Source: Pseudomonadota bacterium
Lineage (GTDB): Bacteria; Pseudomonadota; Gammaproteobacteria; Xanthomonadales; Xanthomonadaceae
Length of the DNA: 5,191 nt
Assembly: GCA_023453655.1 (NCBI GenBank)
Contig: JAEXTE010000382.1
Span: 1-5,191 of the forward strand
Direction of reading: 5' to 3'
Shown here piece after piece: positions 1 to 5,191 of the stretch (position 1 is its first letter; each line of letters opens with the position of its first letter). The notes below the pieces were generated by a model. That model did not search any database. It saw only the letters and a list, made by a program, of their open reading frames with translations, and had not been told where the DNA came from. The position numbers and the translations under genes were made by a program.

Positions 1-1
1 G

Positions 2-91
2 CGGAAGCTTGGGCACCGGATCGTGCCCTCGCTGGCGCAGGCGCAGGCGCTGCTCGAGGCCGCCGCCGGCGCCTGCCGCCTCGCCCCCTAG
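2..91 (+). CDS. C-terminal end of an unidentified protein (partial, cut by window start)
   Basis: An open frame enters from the left edge and ends at TAG (89-91), giving 29 residues that finish in ...GACRLAP. Almost every codon (28 of 29) ends in G or C, which is the coding signature of the genuine genes in this window, so I take it as a real gene end rather than chance. The visible tail is an alanine- and leucine-rich probable helix (PSLAQAQALLEAAAG) with no recognisable motif, so I cannot name the protein. It converges on the DUF1415 gene, and the two stop codons overlap within the palindrome CTAG, leaving no space for an intergenic terminator. Confidence 0.5.
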   Translation, partial: RKLGHRIVPSLAQAQALLEAAAGACRLAP

Positions 92-666
92 TCCGGACGC
101 GGCCTGCCGTCGTCGCCGTCGAGCAGGGCGCGCCAGCCGGCGTGGCCGAGCGCGCGCACGGTGGCGATGTTGCGCTCGATGATCGCGTCGGGCTCGGGAT
201 AGGCCTCGACCGCGCGATCCACGCTGGCCTCGCGCAGCAGGTGCAGGATCGGGTAGGGCGCGCGGTTGGTGAGGTTCTCGACATCGTCCGGTCCGCTGTC
301 GGCGAACTGGTAGTCGGGATGGAAGCTGGCCACCTGCAGCACGCCGTCCAGTTCCAGCGTCTCGACCAGCGCGTCGGCCTCGTCGAGGAAGTCGTTGTAG
401 GCGAGGAAATCGCCCAGCACCTGCGGATGCACCAGTAACGTGGTGTCGATGGCGTCGGGCGGGGTGTCGCGCAGCAGCGCCAGTTCCTCGCCCAGCTGCT
501 CGAGCAGCGCGCGTTCGGTGCTGGCGTCGCTGACCACGATCCGCACCTGCTGCTTGCCGTACACCGCCTTGGCGAACGGGCACAGGTTGAGCCCGATCAC
601 CGCGCGCTCGAGCCAACGCCTTACCGCCAGCTCGACCGCGGCCGGGTCGGGGGCGGCGTCAGTCAC
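88..666 (-). CDS. DUF1415 family protein
   Basis: This encodes a 192-residue soluble protein that I recognise as DUF1415, a family of unknown function common in gamma- and betaproteobacteria. Recognisable segments are WLERAVIGLNLCPFAK (about 18-33, with Cys29 the most notable conserved-looking residue), VHPQVL (79-84), SFHPDYQF (114-121) and TNRAPYPILHLLRE (133-146). The length is close to what I recall for the family. There is no signal peptide or membrane segment, so it should be cytoplasmic. The start is GTG at 666-664. It lies inside the last codons of yajQ, overlapping that gene by 8 bases (GTGACTGA), and no in-frame ATG gives a better start. The arrangement implies co-transcription with yajQ and translation by coupling or re-initiation. 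The stop at 90-88 overlaps the stop of the convergent gene. Family assignment is confident; function is not known. Confidence 0.93.
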   Translation of the reverse strand: MTDAAPDPAAVELAVRRWLERAVIGLNLCPFAKAVYGKQQVRIVVSDASTERALLEQLGEELALLRDTPPDAIDTTLLVHPQVLGDFLAYNDFLDEADALVETLELDGVLQVASFHPDYQFADSGPDDVENLTNRAPYPILHLLREASVDRAVEAYPEPDAIIERNIATVRALGHAGWRALLDGDDGRPRPD

Positions 667-1141
667 GGAAGTTGTCGAACTGCAGGGGCAGGCCGAAGTC
701 CTCGCCGCGCAGCAGCGCGATCGCGGCCTGCAGGTCGTCGCGCTTCTTGCCGGTCACGCGCAGCTTGTCGCCGTTGATCTGGCTGTCGACCTTGAGTTTG
801 GCGTCCTTGAGCTTGTTCTGGATCTTCTTGGCGAGGTCGCGCTCGATCCCCTGCTTGACCGTCACCTTCTGCCGCGCGCCGGCGACGTTGGTGTCGATGT
901 CGCCGAACTCGAGGCAGCGCACGTCGATCTTCCGCGCGATCAGGCGCGCGCGCAGGATGTCGGTCATCTGCTGGAGCTGGAACTCGCTGGGCGCGGACTG
1001 GGTGATCACCGCGTCCTCGCGCACGAACTTCGCGTCCACGCCCTTGAAGTCGAAGCGGGTGGACAGTTCGCGGTTGGCCTGGTCGACGGCGTTGATCAGT
1101 TCGTGGGTGTCGACTTCCGAGACGATGTCGAAGGAGGGCAT
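659..1141 (-). CDS. yajQ: YajQ family nucleotide-binding protein (possible cyclic di-GMP effector)
   Basis: This encodes 160 residues, the standard YajQ length. Family hallmarks are the N-terminus MPSFDIVSEVD (1-11), RFDFKG (29-34), VKQGIE (95-100), the lysine-rich helix KKIQNKLKDAKLKV (105-118), RVTGKKRDDLQ (128-138) and the C-terminus QFDNFRD (154-160). Known structures in the family show two ferredoxin-like domains. E. coli/Haemophilus members have been reported to bind nucleotides or RNA, and the Xanthomonas campestris homologue XC_3703 binds cyclic di-GMP and affects virulence. Whether this copy does so is inference. The frame stays open upstream to 1231, but MPSFDIVSEVD is the conserved start of the family, so ATG at 1141-1139 is chosen; no strong Shine-Dalgarno sequence is visible. 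It is transcribed away from tyrA and is the first gene of a probable two-gene unit with the overlapping DUF1415 gene. It is probably cytoplasmic. Confidence 0.96.
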   Translation of the reverse strand: MPSFDIVSEVDTHELINAVDQANRELSTRFDFKGVDAKFVREDAVITQSAPSEFQLQQMTDILRARLIARKIDVRCLEFGDIDTNVAGARQKVTVKQGIERDLAKKIQNKLKDAKLKVDSQINGDKLRVTGKKRDDLQAAIALLRGEDFGLPLQFDNFRD

Positions 1142-1293
1142 GGCGGGATCCGGTTGTGCGTGGGGAACGCCGGGGCGCTTGCGCTGCATGCGGCCGGCGG
1201 GCGACAGGGTACCGCACGGTTGCGCAAGCAACGGATGCGCGCACCGCGGCCAGCCCGTACCGTGTGGCCTCCCCCGTGCCGCCCGCTCCGTCC
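1142..1293. promoter_or_regulatory. Divergent intergenic region between yajQ and tyrA
   Basis: About 150 bases separate two divergently transcribed genes, so promoters for both must lie here or in the adjacent coding ends. I could not pick convincing -35/-10 boxes in such GC-rich DNA. A small inverted repeat, GTTGC-gcaa-GCAAC (1219-1232), sits near the middle and could be an operator or a chance hairpin. The exact right border depends on which GTG starts tyrA. Confidence 0.3.
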
Positions 1294-2406
1294 GTGACCG
1301 CAGCCCCCACCATCGCCATCGTCGGCAGCGCCGGCACCTACGGCCGTTGGCTGCGCGGTTTCTTCGAGCGGCGCATGGGCCTGCGCGTGCTCGGCCACGA
1401 CCCGGGCGATCCGGCCAGCGACACGCCCGAGGCGCTGCTGGAGCAGGCCGACGTGCTGCTGTTCGCCACCCCGATCCGGCAGACGCCGCAGGTGGTCGGG
1501 GACTACGTGCGCCGCTCCGGCGGGCGCGAGGCCGGGCGCCTGTGGCTGGACATCACCTCGATCAAGCAGGCGCCGACCGAGGCGATGCTGCGCTCGCGCG
1601 CCGAGGTGGCCGGCCTGCATCCGATGACCGCCCCGCCCAAGGCGCCGACACTCAAGGGCCGGGTGGTGGTGGTGTGCGAGTCCCGGCTGGACCGATGGCG
1701 TCCCTGGCTGCAGGCCCTGCTCGACGCGCTCGAGGGCGAGTACGTGTACGCCGACGCCGAGCGCCACGACCGGATGATGGCGCTGGTGCAGGCGATGGTG
1801 CACGCCTCGCACCTGGCCCAGGCCGGCGTGCTGGGCGAGTACGCCGGAGGACTGGGCGGCCTCGACGCGATCATGCCGTTCCGCTCGGCCTCGTTCGAAC
1901 TCGACGCGGCCATCGCCGCGCGCATCCTCTCGCTCAATCCGGCGATCTACGAGGAGATCCAGTTCGGCAATCCGCACGTTGCCGGGATGCTCGACCGCCT
2001 GCTGGCGCAGCTCTCGGAACTGCGCGGACTGGTGCGCCAGGGCGACGATGCCGCGCGCGCCCGCTTCCGCGAACGCTTCCTGCACAGCCGCGAGGCCTTC
2101 GGCGCGCAGGCGCTGGAAGAGGGCAGCTACGCCTACGAGCGGGTCGGCTACCTGCTCGCCGACCTGGTCACGCGCCGCTACGCCAGCGTCCACCTGCCCG
2201 AGGACCGGGCCGGCTCGCTGCGCGCGCTGCTGCACGTGTTCGAACGCCATGGGGTCAGCCTGGAGTCGATCCATTCCTCGCGCACGCCGGCCGGCGAAGT
2301 GCACTTCCGCATCGGCTTCGTCCGCGGCACCGAGCCGGCGGCGCTGTCCACGGCCTTGACCGAAATTGCCGGAACCGGCCTGGGGCACGTGCTGGAAGCC
2401 GGCTGA
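1294..2406 (+). CDS. tyrA: Prephenate dehydrogenase (TyrA) with C-terminal ACT-like domain
   Basis: This enzyme oxidatively decarboxylates prephenate to 4-hydroxyphenylpyruvate with NAD(P)+, on the route to tyrosine, in the cytoplasm. With the chosen start it has 370 residues. A Rossmann domain opens with TIAIVGSAGTYG (glycines 11, 14, 17), and Asp36 after the second strand suggests NAD. Next come DITSIK (86-91) and LHPM (108-111), whose histidine matches the catalytic histidine of the E. coli TyrA dehydrogenase domain. The helical domain has ERHDRMMALVQAM (156-168) and Arg210 in AARILSLNP, which aligns with prephenate-binding Arg294 of E. coli TyrA. There is no chorismate mutase domain. Residues about 297-370 (VHLPEDRAGSLRALLHVF, then ESIHSSR) look like an ACT regulatory domain. 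The start is uncertain: in-frame GTG codons lie at 1264, 1276 and 1294 with no clear ribosome site. I chose 1294 because it puts the first beta strand five residues from the N-terminus. The next gene starts 50 bases downstream. Confidence 0.93.
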   Translation: MTAAPTIAIVGSAGTYGRWLRGFFERRMGLRVLGHDPGDPASDTPEALLEQADVLLFATPIRQTPQVVGDYVRRSGGREAGRLWLDITSIKQAPTEAMLRSRAEVAGLHPMTAPPKAPTLKGRVVVVCESRLDRWRPWLQALLDALEGEYVYADAERHDRMMALVQAMVHASHLAQAGVLGEYAGGLGGLDAIMPFRSASFELDAAIAARILSLNPAIYEEIQFGNPHVAGMLDRLLAQLSELRGLVRQGDDAARARFRERFLHSREAFGAQALEEGSYAYERVGYLLADLVTRRYASVHLPEDRAGSLRALLHVFERHGVSLESIHSSRTPAGEVHFRIGFVRGTEPAALSTALTEIAGTGLGHVLEAG

Positions 2407-2412
2407 GCGCGC

Positions 2413-2434
2413 GGATGCGGCATCATGCGCATCC
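2413..2434 (+). other. Small hairpin between tyrA and the alcohol dehydrogenase gene
   Basis: A perfect 7-bp inverted repeat, GGATGCG (2413-2419) and CGCATCC (2428-2434), has an 8-base loop and lies in the 50-base gap after the tyrA stop. No T-run follows, so it is not a standard intrinsic terminator. It could be a weak attenuator, an mRNA-processing or stabilising stem, an operator, or chance. The gap also holds an in-frame ATG at 2415 that would add 14 residues to the next protein. Confidence 0.3.
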
Positions 2435-2456
2435 ACCTTCCCGCCAGGCCCTCCGC

Positions 2457-3497
2457 ATGATTCCCGCCTACGCAGCCCAGGCCGCCGGCGCGCCGCTGGC
2501 GCCCTTCATGCTCGAGCGCCGCAGTCCCGGTCCCCGCGACGTGCAGATCGAGATCCTGTACTGCGGCGTCTGCCATACCGACATCCACCAGACGCGCGAC
2601 GAGTGGGGCGGCTCGATCTTCCCGATGGTGCCGGGGCACGAGATCGTCGGCCGGGTCTCGGCGGTCGGCGCGCAGGTCGACCGCCACAAGGTCGGGGACG
2701 CGGTCGGGGTGGGCTGCTTCGTCGATTCCTGCCGCGCCTGCGCGCCGTGCCGCAGCGGCATGGAGCAGTACTGCGACGAGGGCATGACCCCGACCTACAA
2801 CGGCCGCGAGCGCGGCACCGGCATGCCGACGCAGGGCGGCTATTCCACCCGGATCGTGGTCGACCAGGACTACGTGCTGCCGATTCCCGCCGGCATCCCG
2901 CTCGACCGCGCCGCGCCGCTGCTGTGCGCCGGCGTGACCACCTGGTCGCCGCTGCGCCATTTCGGCGTGGTCGCCGGCCATCGGGTGGCGGTGATGGGCC
3001 TGGGCGGGCTGGGCCACATGGCGGTGAAGCTGGCCGTGGCGATGGGCGCCGAGGTCACCGTGCTCTCCAGCAACGCGTCCAAGCGCGAGGATGCGCTGGC
3101 GCTGGGCGCGCAGGATTTCGCCACCACCGGCGACGGCCGCGCGTTCAAGAGCCATGCCCGCCAGTTCGACCTGATCATCGACACGGTCTCGGCGCCGCAC
3201 GACTACAACGCCTGCCTGGGCCTGTTGCGCGTGGACGGCACCCTGGTGCTGCTCGGCATTCCCGAGCCGTCGCCGGTGTCGGCCTTCCCGCTGGTGTCCA
3301 AGCGCCGCCGCATCGCCGGCTCGATGATCGGCGGCATCGCCGAGACCCGGCACATGCTCGATTTCTGCGCCGTGCACGGCATCGCCGCCGACATCGAACT
3401 GATTTCCGTCGACCGGATCAACGACGCCTACGAGCGCATGCTGCGCGGCGACGTGCGCTACCGCTTCGTGATCGACATCGCCAGCCTGGCGCGCTGA
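2457..3497 (+). CDS. Zinc-dependent NAD(P) alcohol dehydrogenase, YahK/CAD-like
   Basis: This encodes a 346-residue medium-chain dehydrogenase that interconverts aldehydes and alcohols in the cytoplasm. Catalytic zinc ligands are visible as Cys39 in GVCHTD (37-42), His61-Glu62 in PGHE and Cys157 in PLLCAGVTTWSPL. Structural zinc ligands are Cys92, Cys95, Cys98 and Cys106. The cofactor site is GLGGLGH (181-187), and the following strand ends in SSNASK (204-209) with no acidic residue, which favours NADPH. The C-terminal part carries GSMIGGI (288-294) and YERMLRGDVRYRFVID, closely resembling E. coli YahK and the cinnamyl alcohol dehydrogenase group, which are broad-range aldehyde reductases. 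The natural substrate cannot be read from the sequence. ATG 2457 is chosen because MIPAYAAQ begins where YahK-like proteins begin; ATG 2415 is an alternative. The TGA stop shares its final A with the ATG of the transporter gene, so the two are probably translated together. Confidence 0.95.
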   Translation: MIPAYAAQAAGAPLAPFMLERRSPGPRDVQIEILYCGVCHTDIHQTRDEWGGSIFPMVPGHEIVGRVSAVGAQVDRHKVGDAVGVGCFVDSCRACAPCRSGMEQYCDEGMTPTYNGRERGTGMPTQGGYSTRIVVDQDYVLPIPAGIPLDRAAPLLCAGVTTWSPLRHFGVVAGHRVAVMGLGGLGHMAVKLAVAMGAEVTVLSSNASKREDALALGAQDFATTGDGRAFKSHARQFDLIIDTVSAPHDYNACLGLLRVDGTLVLLGIPEPSPVSAFPLVSKRRRIAGSMIGGIAETRHMLDFCAVHGIAADIELISVDRINDAYERMLRGDVRYRFVIDIASLAR

Positions 3498-4408
3498 TGT
3501 CCCGCCCGCTGGAACTTCGGCCGGGCGTGGCCGCGGCGTGGATGCTCAGCGCCGGCGCACTGTTCGCGGTCATGGACGCGGGCATGAAGTGGCTGGCCGC
3601 CGACTACCCGCCGTTCCAGGTCGCGACGCTGCGCAGCCTGGCCGCGCTGCCGCTGGTCGCGGCCTGGGTGCTCGCGCGCGGGCGCGTCCACACCCTGCTG
3701 CGGGTGCACTGGCCCCTGCACGTGCTGCGCGGCCTGCTGAGCGTGGGGATGATGGTGGGTTTCATCTACGGCCTGGCCCGGATGCCACTGTCGACCGCCT
3801 ACGTGATCGTGTTCGTCGCGCCGCTGATGATCACCGCCCTGGCGGTGCCGCTGCTGGGCGAGAAGGTCGGACCGCGCCGCTGGACCGCGATCGCGCTCGG
3901 CCTGGTTGGCGTGCTGGTGGTGCTGCGGCCCACCGGCGACGGCGTGGCCACAACCGCCGGCCTGGTCCTGGTGCTGGCGGCGCTGTGCTACTCGATCGCG
4001 GCGATCACCGTGCGCAAGCTGGCGATGCGCGACAGCCCGGAGGCGATGGTGTTCTGGTTCCTGGCCCTGCTGGCGGTGTTCGCCGGCAGCGTGGCCGCCT
4101 TCGACTGGCGCCCGGTGCAGGCCGCGCACCTGTGGGTGATCGGCCTGGTCGGGCTGAGCGGTGCGATCGGGCAGGTGGCGCTGACCCAGGCATTCCGGGT
4201 CGGCGAGGCCAGCCAGATCGCGCCGCTGGAATACGCGGCGCTGTTGTGGGTCGTGCTGATCGACCTGGTGGTGTGGCAGGCCTTGCCCGACGGCAAGACC
4301 TGGCTGGGCGCGGCCATCATCGTCGCCAGTGGCCTGTACCTGATCCGTCGCGAGCGCGTGGTCGGCGCGTCGCATGCGGCCGGGTCCGCGCAGACGCCCC
4401 CACCCTGA
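3497..4408 (+). CDS. EamA-domain DMT-family transporter
   Basis: This encodes a 303-residue inner-membrane protein with about ten hydrophobic segments, near 11-34, 40-61, 75-96, 99-120, 127-144, 151-174, 183-203, 211-233, 243-262 and 268-286. That is the usual size and layout of drug/metabolite transporters built from two EamA repeats. The first repeat ends in the typical GEKVGPRRW (121-129) followed by a helix ending VVLRP. The second shows the ALTQAFRVGEASQIAPLEY pattern (228-246) seen in this group and ends in WLGAAIIVASGLYLIRRE. Such proteins export or import small metabolites (amino acids, nucleosides and others); the substrate here is unknown. The ATG overlaps the dehydrogenase stop by one base (TGATG) with no separate ribosome site, indicating coupled translation. 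The tail after residue 287 is short, polar and proline-ended. Family assignment is firm; the link to the dehydrogenase substrate is only inferred. Confidence 0.95.
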   Translation: MSRPLELRPGVAAAWMLSAGALFAVMDAGMKWLAADYPPFQVATLRSLAALPLVAAWVLARGRVHTLLRVHWPLHVLRGLLSVGMMVGFIYGLARMPLSTAYVIVFVAPLMITALAVPLLGEKVGPRRWTAIALGLVGVLVVLRPTGDGVATTAGLVLVLAALCYSIAAITVRKLAMRDSPEAMVFWFLALLAVFAGSVAAFDWRPVQAAHLWVIGLVGLSGAIGQVALTQAFRVGEASQIAPLEYAALLWVVLIDLVVWQALPDGKTWLGAAIIVASGLYLIRRERVVGASHAAGSAQTPPP

Positions 4409-4424
4409 GCCGGCGCCGACCGCC

Positions 4425-4973
4425 ATGCCGCTGCTGCTCTTGCCGGTCCTGCTGCTGTCGCTGCTCGCGCTGATGCTCCTGCTGTGGCCGATCGGGCTGT
4501 GGCAGCGCTATCGCGCCGGGCGCTCGCGCCGCCGCGCGCGCCCGGGCTGGGTGACGTTCAATGCGCTGGGCCTGGCGCTGTCGTCGGTCCTGTTCCTGGT
4601 GGGCGCGGCGCTGACCGCGCTGTGGATCGACGGGGCCGGCTGGAATGCCGCGGGCGGTCTGCTGGCCGGCCTCGTGCTGGGAACGGCCGGCCTGCGGCTG
4701 GCACGTCTGGAGGCGGGCCAGGGGCAACTGCACTACACCGCGAACGCATGGCTGGTGACGGGTTTGACCGTTCTGGTCGCCATGCGCGTGGCGCTGGCCG
4801 CCTGGCAGCTCTGGCATCGCGCGCGGTCGGGCGCGCCGGCGCCCTTGCCTTGGGACTGGCTGGCGCAGCCTGCCAGCCTCTGGGCGATCGGCGGCCTGCT
4901 GCTTGGTTACCACCTGGCCTTCGCCTGGGGCCTGCGCCGCACGCTGCGGCGGCTGGGCATGCTGCGCCGCTGA
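4425..4973 (+). CDS. Small multi-pass membrane protein, DUF1453-like
   Basis: This encodes 182 residues with about five membrane segments: a very leucine-rich one at 3-26, then about 43-67, 73-90, 107-130 and 153-172. An arginine-rich loop (RYRAGRSRRRARP, 28-40) follows the first segment, and the C-terminus is basic (RRTLRRLGMLRR), so both probably face the cytoplasm's positive-inside side. The GQLHYTANAWLV segment (100-111) followed by a helix with an internal arginine (Arg121) resembles the DUF1453/CcdC group as I recall it, but I hold this loosely. Function is unknown. The frame is open from 4374, but ATG 4425 is preferred because it lies 16 bases after the transporter stop and places the hydrophobic helix at the N-terminus. 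The short gap suggests it is the last gene of the dehydrogenase-transporter unit. A hairpin terminator follows within 20 bases. Confidence 0.8.
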   Translation: MPLLLLPVLLLSLLALMLLLWPIGLWQRYRAGRSRRRARPGWVTFNALGLALSSVLFLVGAALTALWIDGAGWNAAGGLLAGLVLGTAGLRLARLEAGQGQLHYTANAWLVTGLTVLVAMRVALAAWQLWHRARSGAPAPLPWDWLAQPASLWAIGGLLLGYHLAFAWGLRRTLRRLGMLRR

Positions 4974-4990
4974 TTCCGGTGTCCGGATAC

Positions 4991-5018
4991 GGCAACGGGC
5001 CCCGCAGGGCCCGTTGCC
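4991..5018. terminator. Bidirectional-type hairpin terminator between convergent genes
   Basis: A perfect 12-bp stem, GGCAACGGGCCC (4991-5002) with GGGCCCGTTGCC (5007-5018), has a 4-base loop (CGCA). It sits 17 bases after the stop of the DUF1453-like gene and 24 bases beyond the stop of the convergent OmpW-like gene. No T-run follows on either strand, so termination would rest on the very stable GC stem, as is common in GC-rich genomes. A lesser hairpin, TCCGG-tgt-CCGGA (4975-4987), lies just before it. Confidence 0.75.
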
Positions 5019-5042
5019 TCGTAGGCGCGAAAGCGGCGGGGA

Positions 5043-5191
5043 TCAGAACCGGGCGCCGATACCGAAGCCCAGCGTCCACGGATCGAAGCCGACGTCGCGC
5101 TCGACCGTCTCGCCGGCGACCTTCAGGTCGGCGTCGCCATCCAGGTAGCGGGGGGGGCCGCGCGCGCGCAAGGGCGGGGTGTTGTTGGTGT
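5043..5191 (-). CDS. C-terminal end of an OmpW-family outer-membrane protein (partial)
   Basis: Read leftward from the window edge, a minus-strand frame ends at TGA (5045-5043). Its last residues include RYLDGDADLKVAGETV and then FDPWTLGFGIGARF. The DPW...GxGxxF ending, with a terminal phenylalanine on an amphipathic strand, is typical of the last beta strand of OmpW-like eight-stranded barrels, and a preceding YLD.D.D.K strand is also usual there. OmpW proteins form narrow hydrophobic-lined channels in the outer membrane. About 34 residues are reliable. Upstream of 5148 the translation turns into a proline/arginine/asparagine stretch (TNNTPPLRARGPP) unlike the expected barrel strand, coinciding with a run of eight G and low-complexity DNA, so the frame there may be broken by sequence error. 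The start lies outside the window. It converges on the plus-strand run and shares its terminator. Confidence 0.7.
   Translation of the reverse strand, partial: TNNTPPLRARGPPRYLDGDADLKVAGETVERDVGFDPWTLGFGIGARF

Noticed and set aside
1219..1232. GTTGC/GCAAC inverted repeat as a defined operator
   Set aside because: A 5-bp stem is too short to claim; noted only as part of the intergenic region.
440..1297. Plus-strand frame of 285 residues opposite the DUF1415 gene and yajQ
   Set aside because: No recognisable domain; it overlaps two confidently identified genes.
1096..2436. 446-residue minus-strand open frame opposite tyrA
   Set aside because: It is low-complexity (histidine, glutamine, arginine, alanine) with no family resemblance, and is a shadow of the tyrA codon pattern.
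672..2456. Plus-strand frame that stays open antisense to yajQ and through tyrA, in frame with the dehydrogenase (941 residues in all)
   Set aside because: The translation before 2457 is arginine/alanine-rich without domains and overlaps yajQ and tyrA, both clearly recognised. Long chance frames are expected at this GC content. Only the part from 2457 is a gene.
2178..3377. 399-residue minus-strand open frame opposite the alcohol dehydrogenase
   Set aside because: It has the composition of an antisense shadow, and the plus strand encodes a dehydrogenase with all zinc ligands in place.
3458..4426. 322-residue minus-strand open frame opposite the transporter
   Set aside because: It is a histidine/glutamine/arginine-rich shadow of hydrophobic codons on the plus strand.
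5157..5169. Alternating CG stretch as a possible Z-DNA or regulatory repeat
   Set aside because: It lies in the suspect end sequence beside an eight-G run, inside a coding region; error is the simpler explanation.

Overview
The window is very GC-rich, with third codon positions almost always G or C. The gene content (a DUF1415 protein, a YajQ-family protein, a prephenate dehydrogenase carrying an ACT-like tail, an OmpW-type porin end) suggests a gammaproteobacterium of the Xanthomonadaceae (Xanthomonas/Lysobacter/Luteimonas-like). This placement is inferred from recalled family resemblance, not from a search.

Layout, left to right. Bases 2-91 are the last codons of an unidentified plus-strand gene; its stop overlaps the stop of the convergent DUF1415 gene. 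A minus-strand pair follows: yajQ (1141 to 659) and the DUF1415 gene (666 to 88), which starts at a GTG inside the end of yajQ. A divergent intergenic region of about 150 bases separates this pair from a plus-strand run. That run is tyrA (about 1294-2406), a YahK-like zinc alcohol dehydrogenase (2457-3497), an EamA/DMT transporter whose ATG shares a base with the preceding TGA (3497-4408), and a small multi-pass membrane protein resembling DUF1453 (4425-4973). A perfect 12-bp hairpin at 4991-5018 closes the run. Facing it on the minus strand is the C-terminal end of an OmpW-like outer-membrane protein (stop at 5043-5045), cut by the window edge. The last ~45 bases there are low-complexity and look unreliable.

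Functionally this is mostly ordinary chromosomal housekeeping: tyrosine biosynthesis (TyrA), aldehyde/alcohol redox (ADH), small-molecule export (EamA) and a nucleotide-binding regulator (YajQ, a family with cyclic di-GMP-binding members in Xanthomonas). I found no CRISPR array, mobile element, tRNA/rRNA or clear new defence or biosynthetic system. The points most worth a second look are the coupling of the uncharacterised DUF1415 protein to YajQ, the ACT-like tail on TyrA with an apparent change at one substrate-site arginine, and the suspect sequence at the right end.
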